Shown here: positions 27,753 to 37,699 of the stretch, piece after piece
How positions within the stretch are numbered: the first letter of the stretch is position 1
Layout: each line of letters begins with the position of its first letter
NCBI GenBank assembly: GCA_947489685.1
Contig: CANLEM010000003.1
Span: 310,001 to 374,000 of the forward strand
From: an uncultured Aquimarina sp.
GTDB taxonomy: Bacteria; Bacteroidota; Bacteroidia; Flavobacteriales; Flavobacteriaceae
Reading direction: 5' to 3'
DNA: 64,000 nucleotides
Translations under genes and position numbers: made by a program
Notes under the pieces: generated by a model
What the model saw: only the letters and a program-made list of their open reading frames with translations
Databases searched by the model: none
Told to the model about the DNA's origin: nothing

Positions 27753-28535
27753 ATGAATCAACCTTTAGCTTATGTTCATCCTGGAGCAAAAATTGCAAAA
27801 AATGTTGTAATTGAACCTTTTACAACAATTCATAATAATGTTGTAATAGGAGAAGGAACCTGGATAGGGTCCAATGTTACTATAATGGAAGGTGCCCGTA
27901 TCGGTAAAAATTGTAGTATTTTTCCTGGAGCTGTTATTTCAGCAACTCCTCAGGATAAAAAGTTTAATGATGAAGATACAATAACCGAGATTGGTGATAA
28001 TACAACGATTAGAGAATGTGTTACCATTAATAGAGGAACTACTGATAGAATGAAGACCAAAATCGGGAAAAATTGTTGGATAATGGCGTATTGCCATATT
28101 GCACATGATTGTATTGTAGGGGATAATTGTATATTTTCAAATAATAGCACATTGGCCGGGCATATTAATGTTGGTGATTATGTTGTTTTGGCTGGAATGG
28201 CAGCTGTGCAACAATTTTGTAGTATAGGTAATCATGCCTTTGTTACGGGTGGATCTTTGGTTAGAAAAGATGTACCTCCATTTGTTAAGGCAGCGAGAGA
28301 ACCATTATCTTATGTAGGGATCAACTCTATTGGATTGAGAAGAAGAGGGTTTACGACAGAAAAAATAAGAGAAGTCCAAAATATCTATAGGATTTTATAT
28401 CAACAAAATTATAATAATTCTCAAGCGGTAGCAATTATCGAAGCCGAAATGGAAGCGACTACAGAAAGAGATGAAGTTCTTGAATTTATTAAGAACTCTC
28501 AGAGAGGTATTATGAAAGGATATTTCTCTAACTAA
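27753..28535 (+). CDS. lpxA: LpxA, UDP-N-acetylglucosamine acyltransferase
   Basis: LpxA transfers a 3-hydroxyacyl chain from ACP to the 3-OH of UDP-GlcNAc, the first lipid A step. The left-handed beta-helix repeats run from PLAYVHPGAKIAKNVVIEPF to about residue 190, and the catalytic His is in IMAYCHIAHDCIVGDN. The C-terminal helical part contains INSIGLRRRGFTTEKIREVQ, conserved in the family. I chose the ATG at 27753 (260 residues, normal length) over the in-frame ATG at 27699, because the 18 extra residues are non-homologous in character and would begin inside a hairpin. Confidence 0.95.
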   Translation: MNQPLAYVHPGAKIAKNVVIEPFTTIHNNVVIGEGTWIGSNVTIMEGARIGKNCSIFPGAVISATPQDKKFNDEDTITEIGDNTTIRECVTINRGTTDRMKTKIGKNCWIMAYCHIAHDCIVGDNCIFSNNSTLAGHINVGDYVVLAGMAAVQQFCSIGNHAFVTGGSLVRKDVPPFVKAAREPLSYVGINSIGLRRRGFTTEKIREVQNIYRILYQQNYNNSQAVAIIEAEMEATTERDEVLEFIKNSQRGIMKGYFSN

Positions 28536-28575
28536 AAATTGAATTAAGAGTAAAAAGAATTAAAGAAAATTTATA

Positions 28576-29142
28576 ATGGCAAGTACTAGTGACATCAGAA
28601 ACGGTTTGTGTATTAAATACAATCACGATATATATAAAATAATTGAATTCTTACACGTAAAACCAGGAAAAGGACCTGCTTTTGTAAGAACAAAATTAAA
28701 AAGTGTAACTACAGGTAAGGTTATTGATAATACTTTTTCTGCTGGCCATAAGATTGAGGATGTTCGAGTAGAAACACATAAGTTTCAATACTTATATGCC
28801 GAAGGTGAAACATATCATTTTATGAATACAGAGGATTACAATCAAATCACTCTTGAGAAATCTACGTTGGATGCACCGGGATTATTAAAAGAAGGTGAAG
28901 TCGTGACTGTGATTATTAACTCTGAAGATCAAATGCCATTATCTGTAGAGATGCCGGCAAGTGTTATTCTTGAAGTAGCCTCTACCGAACCAGGTGTTAA
29001 GGGTAATACGGCTACAAATGCCACCAAACCAGCAATTGTAGAAACTGGAGCCGAAGTTATGGTGCCTCTTTTTATTAACGAAGGAGATAAAATTAAGATA
29101 GAAACCGAAAAAGGCACATATAAAGAAAGAATAAAAGAATAA
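28576..29142 (+). CDS. efp: Elongation factor P
   Basis: EF-P enters the ribosomal E site and relieves stalling at polyproline. The three OB-like domains are visible in 188 residues: VKPGKGPAFVRTKLKS carries the tip Lys that is modified in many species, the second domain holds LYAEGETYHFMNTEDYNQ, and the C-terminal domain has VETGAEVMVPLFINEGDKI. No modification enzyme is present nearby. The gene sits inside the lpx block, 40 bases after lpxA and 21 before the second lpxD. Confidence 0.97.
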   Translation: MASTSDIRNGLCIKYNHDIYKIIEFLHVKPGKGPAFVRTKLKSVTTGKVIDNTFSAGHKIEDVRVETHKFQYLYAEGETYHFMNTEDYNQITLEKSTLDAPGLLKEGEVVTVIINSEDQMPLSVEMPASVILEVASTEPGVKGNTATNATKPAIVETGAEVMVPLFINEGDKIKIETEKGTYKERIKE

Positions 29143-29163
29143 TCAACATTCTTAATTTTTGTA

Positions 29164-30102
29164 ATGAAATTTCCTCAGGCGCATACCTTACAGCAAATTG
29201 CTACAATTATATCTTCAGAATTCGTAGGAGATCCTGATTTTCCGGTTTTAGGAATGAACGAAATCCATGTGGTTACCCCTGGTGATATTGTTTTTGTTGA
29301 CCATCCCAAATATTATGATAAAGCCTTGCAAAGTGCAGCGACCGTCATATTAATTAACAAAGATGTAGATTGCCCCGAAGGTAAAGCGTTACTCATTTCT
29401 GATGATCCTTTCAGAGATTTTAATAAGCTTACTACTTATTTCAAGCCTTTTAATAAAGCAAATGCATTGGTTTCTTCTTCAGCAAAAATAGGAGAAAGAA
29501 CAGTGATTCAACCAGGAGCTTTTATTGGTAATAATGTTATAATAGGTGATGACTGCTTAATACATTCTAATGTTAGTATTTATGACCATACCGTTATCGG
29601 AAATAATGTAACCATACATGCAGGAACTGTATTAGGAGGAGATGCTTTTTATTACAAGAAAAGACCAGAAGGTTTTGATAAACTCATATCAGGTGGTAGA
29701 GTAGTTATTGAGGATGATGTGGATTTAGGTGCTTTATGTACTATTGATAAGGGTGTTACTGGTGATACAACGATCAAACAAGGTGCAAAAATAGATAATC
29801 AAGTGCATATCGGTCATGATACTGTTATTGGAAAAAAATGCCTTATAGCCTCGCAAGTAGGGATAGCGGGTTGCGTAATTATAGAAGATGAAGTGACCAT
29901 CTGGGGACAGGTAGGAATAACTAGTGGAATTACTATTGGCACTAAGGCCATTATTTCGGCACAATCAGGAGTTAGTAAATCCTTGGATAGCAATAAGAGC
30001 TATTTTGGAACTCCTGCAGATGATTTTAGAAAAAAGTATAAAGAAATTGCCGCGATTAGGCAAATACCAGATTTAATAGAAAAATTGAAAGAGAATGAGT
30101 AA
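29164..30102 (+). CDS. Second LpxD-like hexapeptide acyltransferase
   Basis: The protein has the same plan as LpxD: a short N-terminal domain with VVTPGDIVFVDHPKYYDKAL, then hexapeptide repeats (IGERTVIQPGAFIGNNVIIG) forming a left-handed beta-helix. The His expected to be catalytic is kept in IDNQVHIGHDTVIGKKC. It is 30 residues shorter than the upstream LpxD and rather different in the N-terminal domain, so it may act on a different acyl donor or sugar nucleotide. Its end overlaps the next gene by 8 bases. UDP-3-O-acylglucosamine N-acyltransferase is a family label, not a proven activity. Confidence 0.85.
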   Translation: MKFPQAHTLQQIATIISSEFVGDPDFPVLGMNEIHVVTPGDIVFVDHPKYYDKALQSAATVILINKDVDCPEGKALLISDDPFRDFNKLTTYFKPFNKANALVSSSAKIGERTVIQPGAFIGNNVIIGDDCLIHSNVSIYDHTVIGNNVTIHAGTVLGGDAFYYKKRPEGFDKLISGGRVVIEDDVDLGALCTIDKGVTGDTTIKQGAKIDNQVHIGHDTVIGKKCLIASQVGIAGCVIIEDEVTIWGQVGITSGITIGTKAIISAQSGVSKSLDSNKSYFGTPADDFRKKYKEIAAIRQIPDLIEKLKENE

Positions 30103-30502
30103 TACAGCAAAGGATATTGTAAAATCCTTTTATGAAACAGATTTAATACATAATTCCGAAGCTTTTTCTGAATATTTACACCCCGAAATTGAGTTGTTTT
30201 GGAATAGTAGTTTTGGTTTTAGCAAGAAGGGATTTGAAGATATTAAGACTATGTTTAGTGAAATGGCATTGTCTTTTGAGACTTTTAGATGTGAAATCAG
30301 TCATTTAATGGCAGAAGATAATACGGTGACAATAAGGTATACATATTTTGCCAAAACTATTGAAGCTCCTGATAAAGAAGAAGCAATAGCTCATTTCATC
30401 TCTATATGGGAAATAAAAGAAGCTAAACTTTATAGAGGATACCAGATAAGTCAACAGGGAGATAGTACTCCAGAGAGTATGAAATCATTTCTTTCAAAAT
30501 AA
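30095..30502 (+). CDS. NTF2-like (SnoaL-type) small protein
   Basis: A 135-residue alpha+beta chain with the NTF2/SnoaL pattern: an N-terminal helix (KDIVKSFYETDLIHNSEAF), then EIELFWNSSFGFSKKGFEDI, and strands MAEDNTVTIRYTYFAKT and ISIWEIKEAKLYRGYQ. Members are either small hydrolases/isomerases or plain ligand-binding partners; no catalytic pair can be claimed. The 8-base overlap with the second lpxD-like gene shows translational coupling and suggests a linked role, which is only inference. Confidence 0.78.
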   Translation: MSNTAKDIVKSFYETDLIHNSEAFSEYLHPEIELFWNSSFGFSKKGFEDIKTMFSEMALSFETFRCEISHLMAEDNTVTIRYTYFAKTIEAPDKEEAIAHFISIWEIKEAKLYRGYQISQQGDSTPESMKSFLSK

Positions 30503-30537
30503 TTAAATTTTCATTTTAACCATAGGTATCAAAAGCT

Positions 30538-30545
30538 TACTTTTG
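30538..30545 (+). promoter_or_regulatory. -7 element upstream of sucD
   Basis: A perfect TACTTTTG lies 34 bases before the sucD ATG. The -33 region is only a T-run (around 30514-30517) at a spacing of 20, so the promoter is probable but incomplete. Confidence 0.4.
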
Positions 30546-30578
30546 AGACTTTAAAAGAAATAAAAAAATCATAACGCA

Positions 30579-31451
30579 ATGAGTGTTTTAGTTAATAAAG
30601 ATTCAAAAATTATTGTTCAAGGGTTTACAGGTAGTGAAGGTACTTTTCATGCCGGTCAAATGATTGAATACGGAACAAATATTGTTGGGGGAGTAACTCC
30701 AGGAAAAGGTGGTCAGGTTCATTTGGATAAGCCAGTTTTTAATACCGTTGAAGATGCGGTAAAAGAAGTGGATGCCGATACGACTATCATATTTGTACCA
30801 CCAGCTTTTGCTGCAGATGCCATTATGGAGGCTGCTGATGCAGGGATTAAAGTAATTATTACTATTACAGAAGGTATTCCTGTAGCAGATATGATCACTG
30901 CTTCAAACTATATTCAGGATAAAGGTTGTAGACTCATTGGTCCTAATTGCCCAGGAGTAATTACTCCAGGAGAGGCCAAGGTAGGTATTATGCCTGGCTT
31001 TGTATTTAAAAAAGGTAATGTAGGTATCGTTTCAAAATCTGGAACATTAACGTATGAGGCCGCAGATCAGGTTGTAAAGCAAGGATTGGGAATCACGACA
31101 GCAATCGGAATAGGAGGAGATCCTATTATTGGAACCACGACCAAGGAAGCTGTAGAATTATTAGTTAATGATCCTGAAACTGAGTGTGTCGTAATGATTG
31201 GAGAAATCGGAGGACAACTTGAAGCAGATGCTGCAAAATGGATCAAAGATAGCGGAACAAAAAAACCTATTGTTGGGTTTATTGCTGGTGAGACTGCTCC
31301 TGCCGGGCGTACAATGGGACATGCTGGGGCAATCGTTGGAGGAAGTGAAGATACTGCCGCTGCCAAAAAAGCAATTATGAGAGAGTGTGGGATACATGTT
31401 GTAGATTCTCCTGCCGAAATCGGTAAAAAAGTTTTAGAAGTATTAGGTTAA
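30579..31451 (+). CDS. sucD: Succinyl-CoA ligase, alpha subunit
   Basis: This TCA-cycle enzyme forms succinate and ATP or GTP from succinyl-CoA. The CoA-binding N-terminal part has [20 protein letters not shown] and [16 protein letters not shown]; the middle shows [20 protein letters not shown] and [16 protein letters not shown]. The phosphorylated His is in [13 protein letters not shown]. The length of 290 residues is normal. The beta subunit (sucC) is not in the window, which is usual for flavobacteria, where the two genes are often separated. A clear terminator follows. Confidence 0.97.
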   Translation: MSVLVNKDSKIIVQGFTGSEGTFHAGQMIEYGTNIVGGVTPGKGGQVHLDKPVFNTVEDAVKEVDADTTIIFVPPAFAADAIMEAADAGIKVIITITEGIPVADMITASNYIQDKGCRLIGPNCPGVITPGEAKVGIMPGFVFKKGNVGIVSKSGTLTYEAADQVVKQGLGITTAIGIGGDPIIGTTTKEAVELLVNDPETECVVMIGEIGGQLEADAAKWIKDSGTKKPIVGFIAGETAPAGRTMGHAGAIVGGSEDTAAAKKAIMRECGIHVVDSPAEIGKKVLEVLG

Positions 31452-31473
31452 GCCCTTGCTAAAATATATATAT

Positions 31474-31507
31474 AAACCTCTTGAAGTTAACTCCAAGAGG
31501 TTTTTTT
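31474..31507 (+). terminator. Rho-independent terminator after sucD
   Basis: A 10-bp stem (AAACCTCTTG with CAAGAGGTTT, 31474-31483 and 31494-31503) with a 10-base loop is followed by T-run to 31507. Confidence 0.85.
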
Positions 31508-31651
31508 GTTAAAGAAATTTCTTGTTAAAATAATATTAAAATTTGCCATATTCCTAATAACTACGCGTATTATAGCAGATTAATTATAGACTAATTCATA
31601 TAATTAACACTGATGTGTAAAATCATCATTAAATAACATTAATAATTGCAT

Positions 31652-34633
31652 ATGAAATTAATTAAATCAACTTTACTATTACTAGTAATTTTATCTTTTA
31701 GTAATTGTAAAGATTCATCATCAAAAACTGAAGTAGCCAAAGAAATTAAAGCTGAAACACATACTGATGCGGCTGGCTTTAATTATGAAACTGTAACCAA
31801 TGATCCTACAGGATTAAGACTGTATACATTGGATAATGGACTTAAGGTGTACCTTTCTAAAAATGAAGAAGAACCTAAAATCCAGACATATATTGCAGTT
31901 CGTGCTGGATCAAATTATGATCCTAAAGAGTCTACAGGATTAGCTCATTACCTAGAGCATATGGTTTTTAAAGGTACTGATGAAATAGGAACGCAAGATT
32001 TTGAAAAGGAAAAAGTAATGCTTCAACAGATTTCTGATTTGTATGAAAATCATAAAAGTGAAGTAGATCCCGAAAAAAAGAAAGAAATCTATAAAAAGAT
32101 TGATGAAGTTTCACAAGAAGCGTCAAAACTTTCTATATCCAATGAATATGATAAAATGATCAATTCTTTGGGAGCAGAAGGTACTAATGCGCATACATGG
32201 TATGAAGAAACTGTGTATAAGAACAAAATTCCGGTAAATGAGTTAGACAAATGGCTAAAAGTAGAAAGTGAACGTTTTAGTCAATTAGTATTACGTTTAT
32301 TTCATACCGAACTAGAAGCCGTTTATGAAGAATTTAATAGAACACAGGATAGTGATTTCAGAAAGGCCTACTATGCCATGTTAGAAGGTTTATTTCCTAA
32401 TCACCCTTATGGACAACAAAGAACAATTGGTACTTCTGATCACCTCAAAAATCCATCAATGGTGGCTATTCATAATTACTTTGAGACATATTATGTTCCA
32501 AATAATATAGCTGTTGTCTTGGTTGGAGATATTGATTTTGATCAAACAATCAAAAAAGTAAATGACGCCTTTGGGCATTTTAAAAATAAGGAAGTAACTC
32601 ATCCAGAATTACCAAAAGAGAGCCCAATTACGACTCCTATTATAAAAGAGGTTTTTGGCCCGACAGCAGAAAATGTATCTATAGCATATCGTTCAGAAGG
32701 AATAGGTACCAAAGAAGAGAGGTTGCTCACAATGGCCGATATGATATTGGCTAATGGAACTGCGGGTTTAATCGATTTAAACCTAAATCAAAAACAATTA
32801 GTTCAAAATGCGTCGTGTACACCAACTTTTCAGAATGATTATGGTTTTCATAGATTTACAGGTACACCTAAAAATGGACAATCTCTTGATGAGGTAAAAG
32901 ATTTGATCCTGGGTCAGATTGAGAAACTTAAAAAAGGAGAATTTGACGAATGGATGATTTCGGCTGTAGTTAATGATTTAAAATTATCGCAAACACGTCA
33001 ATACGAAAATAATACGGCACTTGCATCGGCATATTATAACGCGTTTATCCATAGACAAGATTGGAAAAATAGAATAAAATTCCTAGATGACTTAAAAAAG
33101 ATCACTAAACAGGAATTAGTAGATTTTGCTAATACTTTTTACAAAGATAATTATGTAATGGTCTATAAGCGAAAAGGAGAGGATAGTAATGTAGTAAAGG
33201 TGCAAAACCCAGGAATTACTCCGGTACAATTAAATAGAGATAAGGAATCGGGGTTTTATAAAGAGTTTAGTGCTATTAAGACTCAGCCATTGCAACCTAA
33301 GTTTGTTGATTATAAGACTTCTATCAATGAAACAGTTATGGATAATGGAATTAAGGTTTCATATATCGAAAACCCTAATAACGATCTGTTTAACCTGAAT
33401 ATTATTTTTGATATGGGGCAAGATAATGATCGTAAAGTATCTCTGGCAGCTGGATATTTGGATTATTTAGGTACAGATAAATATTCTCCTGAAGAATTGA
33501 AGAAGGAATTTTATAAGCTTGGTATTAATTATAATGTTAGTACAGGTTCTGATATTACTTTTGTAGGATTATCTGGATTGAAAGAAAACTTAGATGCAGG
33601 CTTAGTGTTGCTGGAGCATTTATGGGATAATGCTATTGCAGATCAAGAAACCTATAATAAATATGTTGATCAAATAGCAAAGGGACGTGAAGATGGTAAG
33701 ACTCAAAAAGCAAATATCCTTTGGAATGGTTTACTTAATTATGGAATGTATGGAGAGAACTCTCCGTTAAGAAATATATATACGGTTGGCGAATTACAAA
33801 AAATCAACCCACAAGAACTTGTAGATAAGATAAAAGAACTTAAAAACTTTAAACAACGTATTTTCTACTATGGAAAAGATGTTGATGCTGCATTGGCTTC
33901 TTTAAATAAGAATCATGCAGTTAAAGCAGATTTAGCTGACTATCCTGAAGAGACTACGTATTTGCAAAAAGAAATAGGCGGAAACGTATATTTTGTAGAT
34001 TATGATATGGTGCAGAGTGAAATGATCTTTTTAGCAAAAGGAGCAGAGTTTGATCCTAAAAAAATGGCCGCGTCTAGGTTGTTTAACACGTATTTCGGAA
34101 GCGGTTTATCTTCTATTGTATTTCAGGAAATCAGAGAATCAAAATCATTAGCATATTCGGCATTCTCTGCTTATTCAAATGCTTCAGAAAAGGATAAATC
34201 GGATTATGTGTATGCCTATATCGGCACACAAGCTAATAAAATGCCCGAAGCTGTAAATGCCATGATGGATCTTATGACTAATATGCCCGAAGCCGAAAAA
34301 CAGTTTAATGCAGCAAAAGAGGCTACTTTAAAGAAAATAGCAGCACAGAGAATTACTAAGTCTAATATTTTCTGGACCTACGAAGGTTTAAAGAAAAGAG
34401 GAATAGATTATGATAATCGAGAAGAAATGTACAATACGATAAAAAACATGACACTTGCGGATCTTAAGACTTTCTTTGATGACAATATAAGTGGAGAAAC
34501 CTATAATGTTCTTGTTATTGGTAATAAGAAGGATGTTAACATGAAAGCATTAGCCAAATTAGGAGAAGTAAAAGAAATGGATGTAGATTTCCTTTTTAAT
34601 TACGAAAAGAAAAACGAAGACCTTAAGTTATAA
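31652..34633 (+). CDS. M16-family zinc peptidase, lipoprotein (two M16 units)
   Basis: The start is a lipoprotein signal with lipobox SFSNC (Cys at about 21), so the protein sits in the periplasm, likely on the outer membrane. The first M16 unit has the inverse zinc motif HYLEH (near 105) and the downstream Glu in ELEAVYEEFNRT. The second half (from about 555, VSYIENPNNDLFNLNIIFDM) is the catalytically silent partner unit that closes the chamber, with a late motif FQEIRESKSLAYSAFSAYS. The length of 993 residues is typical of two-unit pitrilysin-like proteins of this phylum. An in-frame TTG two codons upstream is unlikely as start, since the ATG at 31652 gives the standard signal. Confidence 0.9.
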   Translation: MKLIKSTLLLLVILSFSNCKDSSSKTEVAKEIKAETHTDAAGFNYETVTNDPTGLRLYTLDNGLKVYLSKNEEEPKIQTYIAVRAGSNYDPKESTGLAHYLEHMVFKGTDEIGTQDFEKEKVMLQQISDLYENHKSEVDPEKKKEIYKKIDEVSQEASKLSISNEYDKMINSLGAEGTNAHTWYEETVYKNKIPVNELDKWLKVESERFSQLVLRLFHTELEAVYEEFNRTQDSDFRKAYYAMLEGLFPNHPYGQQRTIGTSDHLKNPSMVAIHNYFETYYVPNNIAVVLVGDIDFDQTIKKVNDAFGHFKNKEVTHPELPKESPITTPIIKEVFGPTAENVSIAYRSEGIGTKEERLLTMADMILANGTAGLIDLNLNQKQLVQNASCTPTFQNDYGFHRFTGTPKNGQSLDEVKDLILGQIEKLKKGEFDEWMISAVVNDLKLSQTRQYENNTALASAYYNAFIHRQDWKNRIKFLDDLKKITKQELVDFANTFYKDNYVMVYKRKGEDSNVVKVQNPGITPVQLNRDKESGFYKEFSAIKTQPLQPKFVDYKTSINETVMDNGIKVSYIENPNNDLFNLNIIFDMGQDNDRKVSLAAGYLDYLGTDKYSPEELKKEFYKLGINYNVSTGSDITFVGLSGLKENLDAGLVLLEHLWDNAIADQETYNKYVDQIAKGREDGKTQKANILWNGLLNYGMYGENSPLRNIYTVGELQKINPQELVDKIKELKNFKQRIFYYGKDVDAALASLNKNHAVKADLADYPEETTYLQKEIGGNVYFVDYDMVQSEMIFLAKGAEFDPKKMAASRLFNTYFGSGLSSIVFQEIRESKSLAYSAFSAYSNASEKDKSDYVYAYIGTQANKMPEAVNAMMDLMTNMPEAEKQFNAAKEATLKKIAAQRITKSNIFWTYEGLKKRGIDYDNREEMYNTIKNMTLADLKTFFDDNISGETYNVLVIGNKKDVNMKALAKLGEVKEMDVDFLFNYEKKNEDLKL

Positions 34634-34655
34634 ACTGTTTATAATATTTATTTGT

Positions 34656-34685
34656 AAACCCCGTGATAAATCACGGGGTTTATTG
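34656..34685 (+). terminator. Rho-independent terminator after the M16 gene
   Basis: An 11-bp GC-rich stem (34656-34666 with 34671-34681) with a TAAA loop; the right arm ends in TTT and is followed by ATTG, so the T-run is short. Confidence 0.75.
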
Positions 34686-34715
34686 TTGGACAGCAGTTTG
34701 TAATTCTTATATTTG
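34686..34715 (+). promoter_or_regulatory. Promoter of fabG
   Basis: TTG (34686-34688), a 19-base spacer and a perfect TATATTTG (34708-34715) match the Bacteroidota consensus. The element overlaps the in-frame TTG at 34713, which rules that codon out as a start and supports the ATG at 34752. Confidence 0.65.
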
Positions 34716-34751
34716 ATATTACAAAATTTAACAATAAAATTAATAGAGCGA

Positions 34752-35498
34752 ATGAATCTTTTACAAGGTAAAACGGCAATTATTACTGGGGCTACTCGCG
34801 GTATCGGAAAAGGAATCGCTGAAGTTTTTGCTCAAAATGGAGCAAATATTGCTTTTACGTATAGTTCTTCTGTAGATGCGGCTAACAAATTAGAAAAAGA
34901 ATTAAATGATTTAGGAATCCAGGCAAAAGGATATCAAAGTAATGCTGCGGACTATGATCAAGCACAAGAATTGGTTAAGGATGTTTTAGAAACGTTTGGA
35001 AGCTTAGATATTCTTGTCAATAATGCAGGGATTACAAAGGACAACCTTTTGATGCGAATGGGAGAAGAAGACTTTGATAAAGTAATCGAAGTCAACCTTA
35101 AAAGTGTCTTTAATATGACAAAGGCTGTACAACGAACAATGCTTAAGCAACGTAAGGGTAGTATTATTAATATGAGTTCTGTCGTTGGAGTTAAAGGTAA
35201 TGCTGGTCAAGCAAATTACGCCGCTTCAAAAGCTGGGATCATTGGTTTCTCTAAATCTGTGGCATTAGAATTAGGATCCAGAAATATTAGAAGCAATGTT
35301 GTTGCTCCTGGTTTTATAGAAACAGAAATGACACAAAAACTTGATGAAAAAGTAGTAGATGGGTGGCGAAATGCTATTCCGTTAAAACGTGGAGGTACAC
35401 CAGAAGATATTGCAAATGCGTGTTTGTATTTGGCAAGTGATTTGAGTGCTTATGTAACAGGTCAGGTGTTGCATGTAGATGGAGGAATGTTAACCTAA
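34752..35498 (+). CDS. fabG: 3-oxoacyl-ACP reductase
   Basis: FabG reduces 3-oxoacyl-ACP with NADPH in fatty acid elongation. The Rossmann loop TGATRGIGKGIAEVFAQNGA, the NNAG motif in LVNNAGITKDNLL, the catalytic Ser in INMSSVVGVKGNAGQ and the YxxxK pair in NYAASKAG are all present, and the C-terminus VTGQVLHVDGGMLT is that of FabG. The length of 248 residues with this start matches the family exactly. It stands alone, away from other fab genes. Confidence 0.95.
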   Translation: MNLLQGKTAIITGATRGIGKGIAEVFAQNGANIAFTYSSSVDAANKLEKELNDLGIQAKGYQSNAADYDQAQELVKDVLETFGSLDILVNNAGITKDNLLMRMGEEDFDKVIEVNLKSVFNMTKAVQRTMLKQRKGSIINMSSVVGVKGNAGQANYAASKAGIIGFSKSVALELGSRNIRSNVVAPGFIETEMTQKLDEKVVDGWRNAIPLKRGGTPEDIANACLYLASDLSAYVTGQVLHVDGGMLT

Positions 35499-35647
35499 TT
35501 TTAAATTACGATAAACGATTTTAAATCATTTTTGAAGATTTTAATATTTTTTGATTCTAAAATCTTTAAATTCAACCGGTATGAAAAGAGCATGGTTGTT
35601 AATATATAATGATTTGTAATTTGATAACCGTATCGTAATTAATATAC

Positions 35648-37678
35648 ATGCAAACACAAACAATCTTATTGATCATATCAGCGGCTATATTCGCATTGAT
35701 TGTATCGCTATATCAATATATATATAAAGCAAAGAATAGAAATAAGAAAAATCTATTCTTTGCTTTTTTACGCTTTTTGAGTGTATTTGCAGTGTTACTT
35801 TTGTTGATTAACCCTTCATTTAAAAATAATATATACTATACCGAAAAACCAACATTAGTTGTTGCTGTGGATAACTCGGCATCCATAAAGCACCTTAAGC
35901 AAGATCAGCTGGTTGCAAAATTCGTAAATGATATTAGAGAAGATAATGCAGTTAATGATCGATTCAATATCAAGTACTATTCTTTTGCAGAAAAATTAAA
36001 TGATTCTTTAAACTTTTCTTTTGATCAGAAGCAAACAAACATTTCTAAAGCGTTAGACGATTTAAGACAGATTTACAAAAATTCGGTAGCTCCCACGATA
36101 TTAATTACTGATGGGAATCAAACCTATGGAAAAGATTATCAATATAGTAGTACTAGGTATAAACAGGCTGTTTTTCCTGTTATTTCTGGAGATACTGCCC
36201 AAGTGACAGATACAAAGATCCAGCAGCTTAATGTAAATCGATATGCATATTTAAAAAATAAATTTCCGGTAGAGGCCATTCTAACATATTCGGGAGATCA
36301 AACTGTAACAACAAGATTTGAAATAAGATCAGGAAATAGCACTTTGTATACTCAAAAAGTTTTATTTTCTGAAGCAAAGAATTCTTCAGTGATTAACTTT
36401 ACTTTGCCTGCTAGTGTTGCGGGTGTAGTTCAATACAATGCTGTATTAATTCCTATTGCCAACGAAAAAAATACTATAAACAATAGCAAAGCATTTGCGG
36501 TAGAGGTTTTAGATCAAAAAACCAATGTGCTAATTGTAAGTGATATTGTGCACCCCGATTTAGGAGCAATTAAAAAAAGCATAGAGAGTAACGAACGACG
36601 TAGTGCAACTATACAAAAACCTGCAGAGGTGAACGATGTTGAGAATTATCAAATGATCGTATTGTATCAACCAAACACCAGGTTTAGAGGAGTGTATGAA
36701 AAACTTAACTCACTTCGAAAAAATAGATTTACAATCACTGGGTCCAAAACCGATTGGGTGTTTCTAAATAAAGCACAAAATATATATACTCAGGAAATTA
36801 CTAGACAAACGGAGTACTATATTCCAAGATTTAATTCGAATTACGGAACATTTTTGTTTGATAATATTGGTTTCGAGAATTATCCGCCACTGATTGGTAC
36901 TTTTGGAGAGATCAAAATAAATACAAATCATGATCCTTTACTTTATCGAACGATAAGTAATATAGAGACCGAAGAACCTTTATTGGCAACAATAGAACAA
37001 GACGGAATCCGCGAAGCTGTACTTTTTGGAGAAGGTTTATGGAGATGGAGGGCTCAAAATTATTTGAATACCAAAGATTTTGAAAGTTTTGATGATTTTT
37101 TCGGAAAATTGATCCAGTACCTGGCATCTAATAAAAGAAAGAGTAGGTTAAATACAATTTCAGAATCCTTTTACTACGGAAATACGAACATTAAAATTCT
37201 AGCCGAATATTTCACCAAGAATTATGAATTTGATAAGCGGGGAAGTTTAAGTATTACACTTAAGAATAAAATTACCGAAGCAACGCAAACTATCCCTATG
37301 TTATTAAAAAATAATTCTTATGAAGTTGATTTGAGCGACTTACCAGCCGGAGATTATGATTATACTGTGGTTGTAATTGGAGAAAATATAAGTCGATCTG
37401 GTAGTTTTACGGTTTTAGAGTATAATGTCGAGCAACAATTTCTTAATGCTGATGTAACAAAACTAAGACAAGTAGCAACTAATACTAAAGGCAAACTATT
37501 TAACTTAACGCAAAGTAAGGAATTGTTTCAAAATATAATTCAAGATCAAAGATATCAAACAATCCAAAAAAGCAAAGAAAATGTAGTATCTTTAATTGAT
37601 TGGAAATATCTCCTGATAATTGTAATAGTACTGCTTGGGATAGAATGGTTTGCACGAAAATATAACGGACTTATTTAA
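35648..37678 (+). CDS. Membrane protein with VWA-like domain
   Basis: Two N-terminal membrane helices (about 4-24 and 38-59) are followed by a VWA-type domain with a MIDAS-like motif VVAVDNSASIKH and a strand ILITDGNQTYG. The middle (about 215-560) has beta-rich segments and a glutamine-amidotransferase-like alpha/beta part seen in related proteins (NVLIVSDIVHPDLGAIKKS). A last helix (about 655-670, LLIIVIVLLGIEWF) anchors the C-terminus. The build recalls BatA-type proteins but is much longer. The prohibitin-like gene starts 21 bases later, so both are probably made together. The function is unknown. Confidence 0.75.
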   Translation: MQTQTILLIISAAIFALIVSLYQYIYKAKNRNKKNLFFAFLRFLSVFAVLLLLINPSFKNNIYYTEKPTLVVAVDNSASIKHLKQDQLVAKFVNDIREDNAVNDRFNIKYYSFAEKLNDSLNFSFDQKQTNISKALDDLRQIYKNSVAPTILITDGNQTYGKDYQYSSTRYKQAVFPVISGDTAQVTDTKIQQLNVNRYAYLKNKFPVEAILTYSGDQTVTTRFEIRSGNSTLYTQKVLFSEAKNSSVINFTLPASVAGVVQYNAVLIPIANEKNTINNSKAFAVEVLDQKTNVLIVSDIVHPDLGAIKKSIESNERRSATIQKPAEVNDVENYQMIVLYQPNTRFRGVYEKLNSLRKNRFTITGSKTDWVFLNKAQNIYTQEITRQTEYYIPRFNSNYGTFLFDNIGFENYPPLIGTFGEIKINTNHDPLLYRTISNIETEEPLLATIEQDGIREAVLFGEGLWRWRAQNYLNTKDFESFDDFFGKLIQYLASNKRKSRLNTISESFYYGNTNIKILAEYFTKNYEFDKRGSLSITLKNKITEATQTIPMLLKNNSYEVDLSDLPAGDYDYTVVVIGENISRSGSFTVLEYNVEQQFLNADVTKLRQVATNTKGKLFNLTQSKELFQNIIQDQRYQTIQKSKENVVSLIDWKYLLIIVIVLLGIEWFARKYNGLI

Positions 37679-37699
37679 AATTAAAAACTCAAAATTATT

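Noticed and set aside
34713..34751. Upstream TTG start for fabG
   Set aside because: The codon is part of the -7 promoter element, and the extra 13 residues are not FabG-like.
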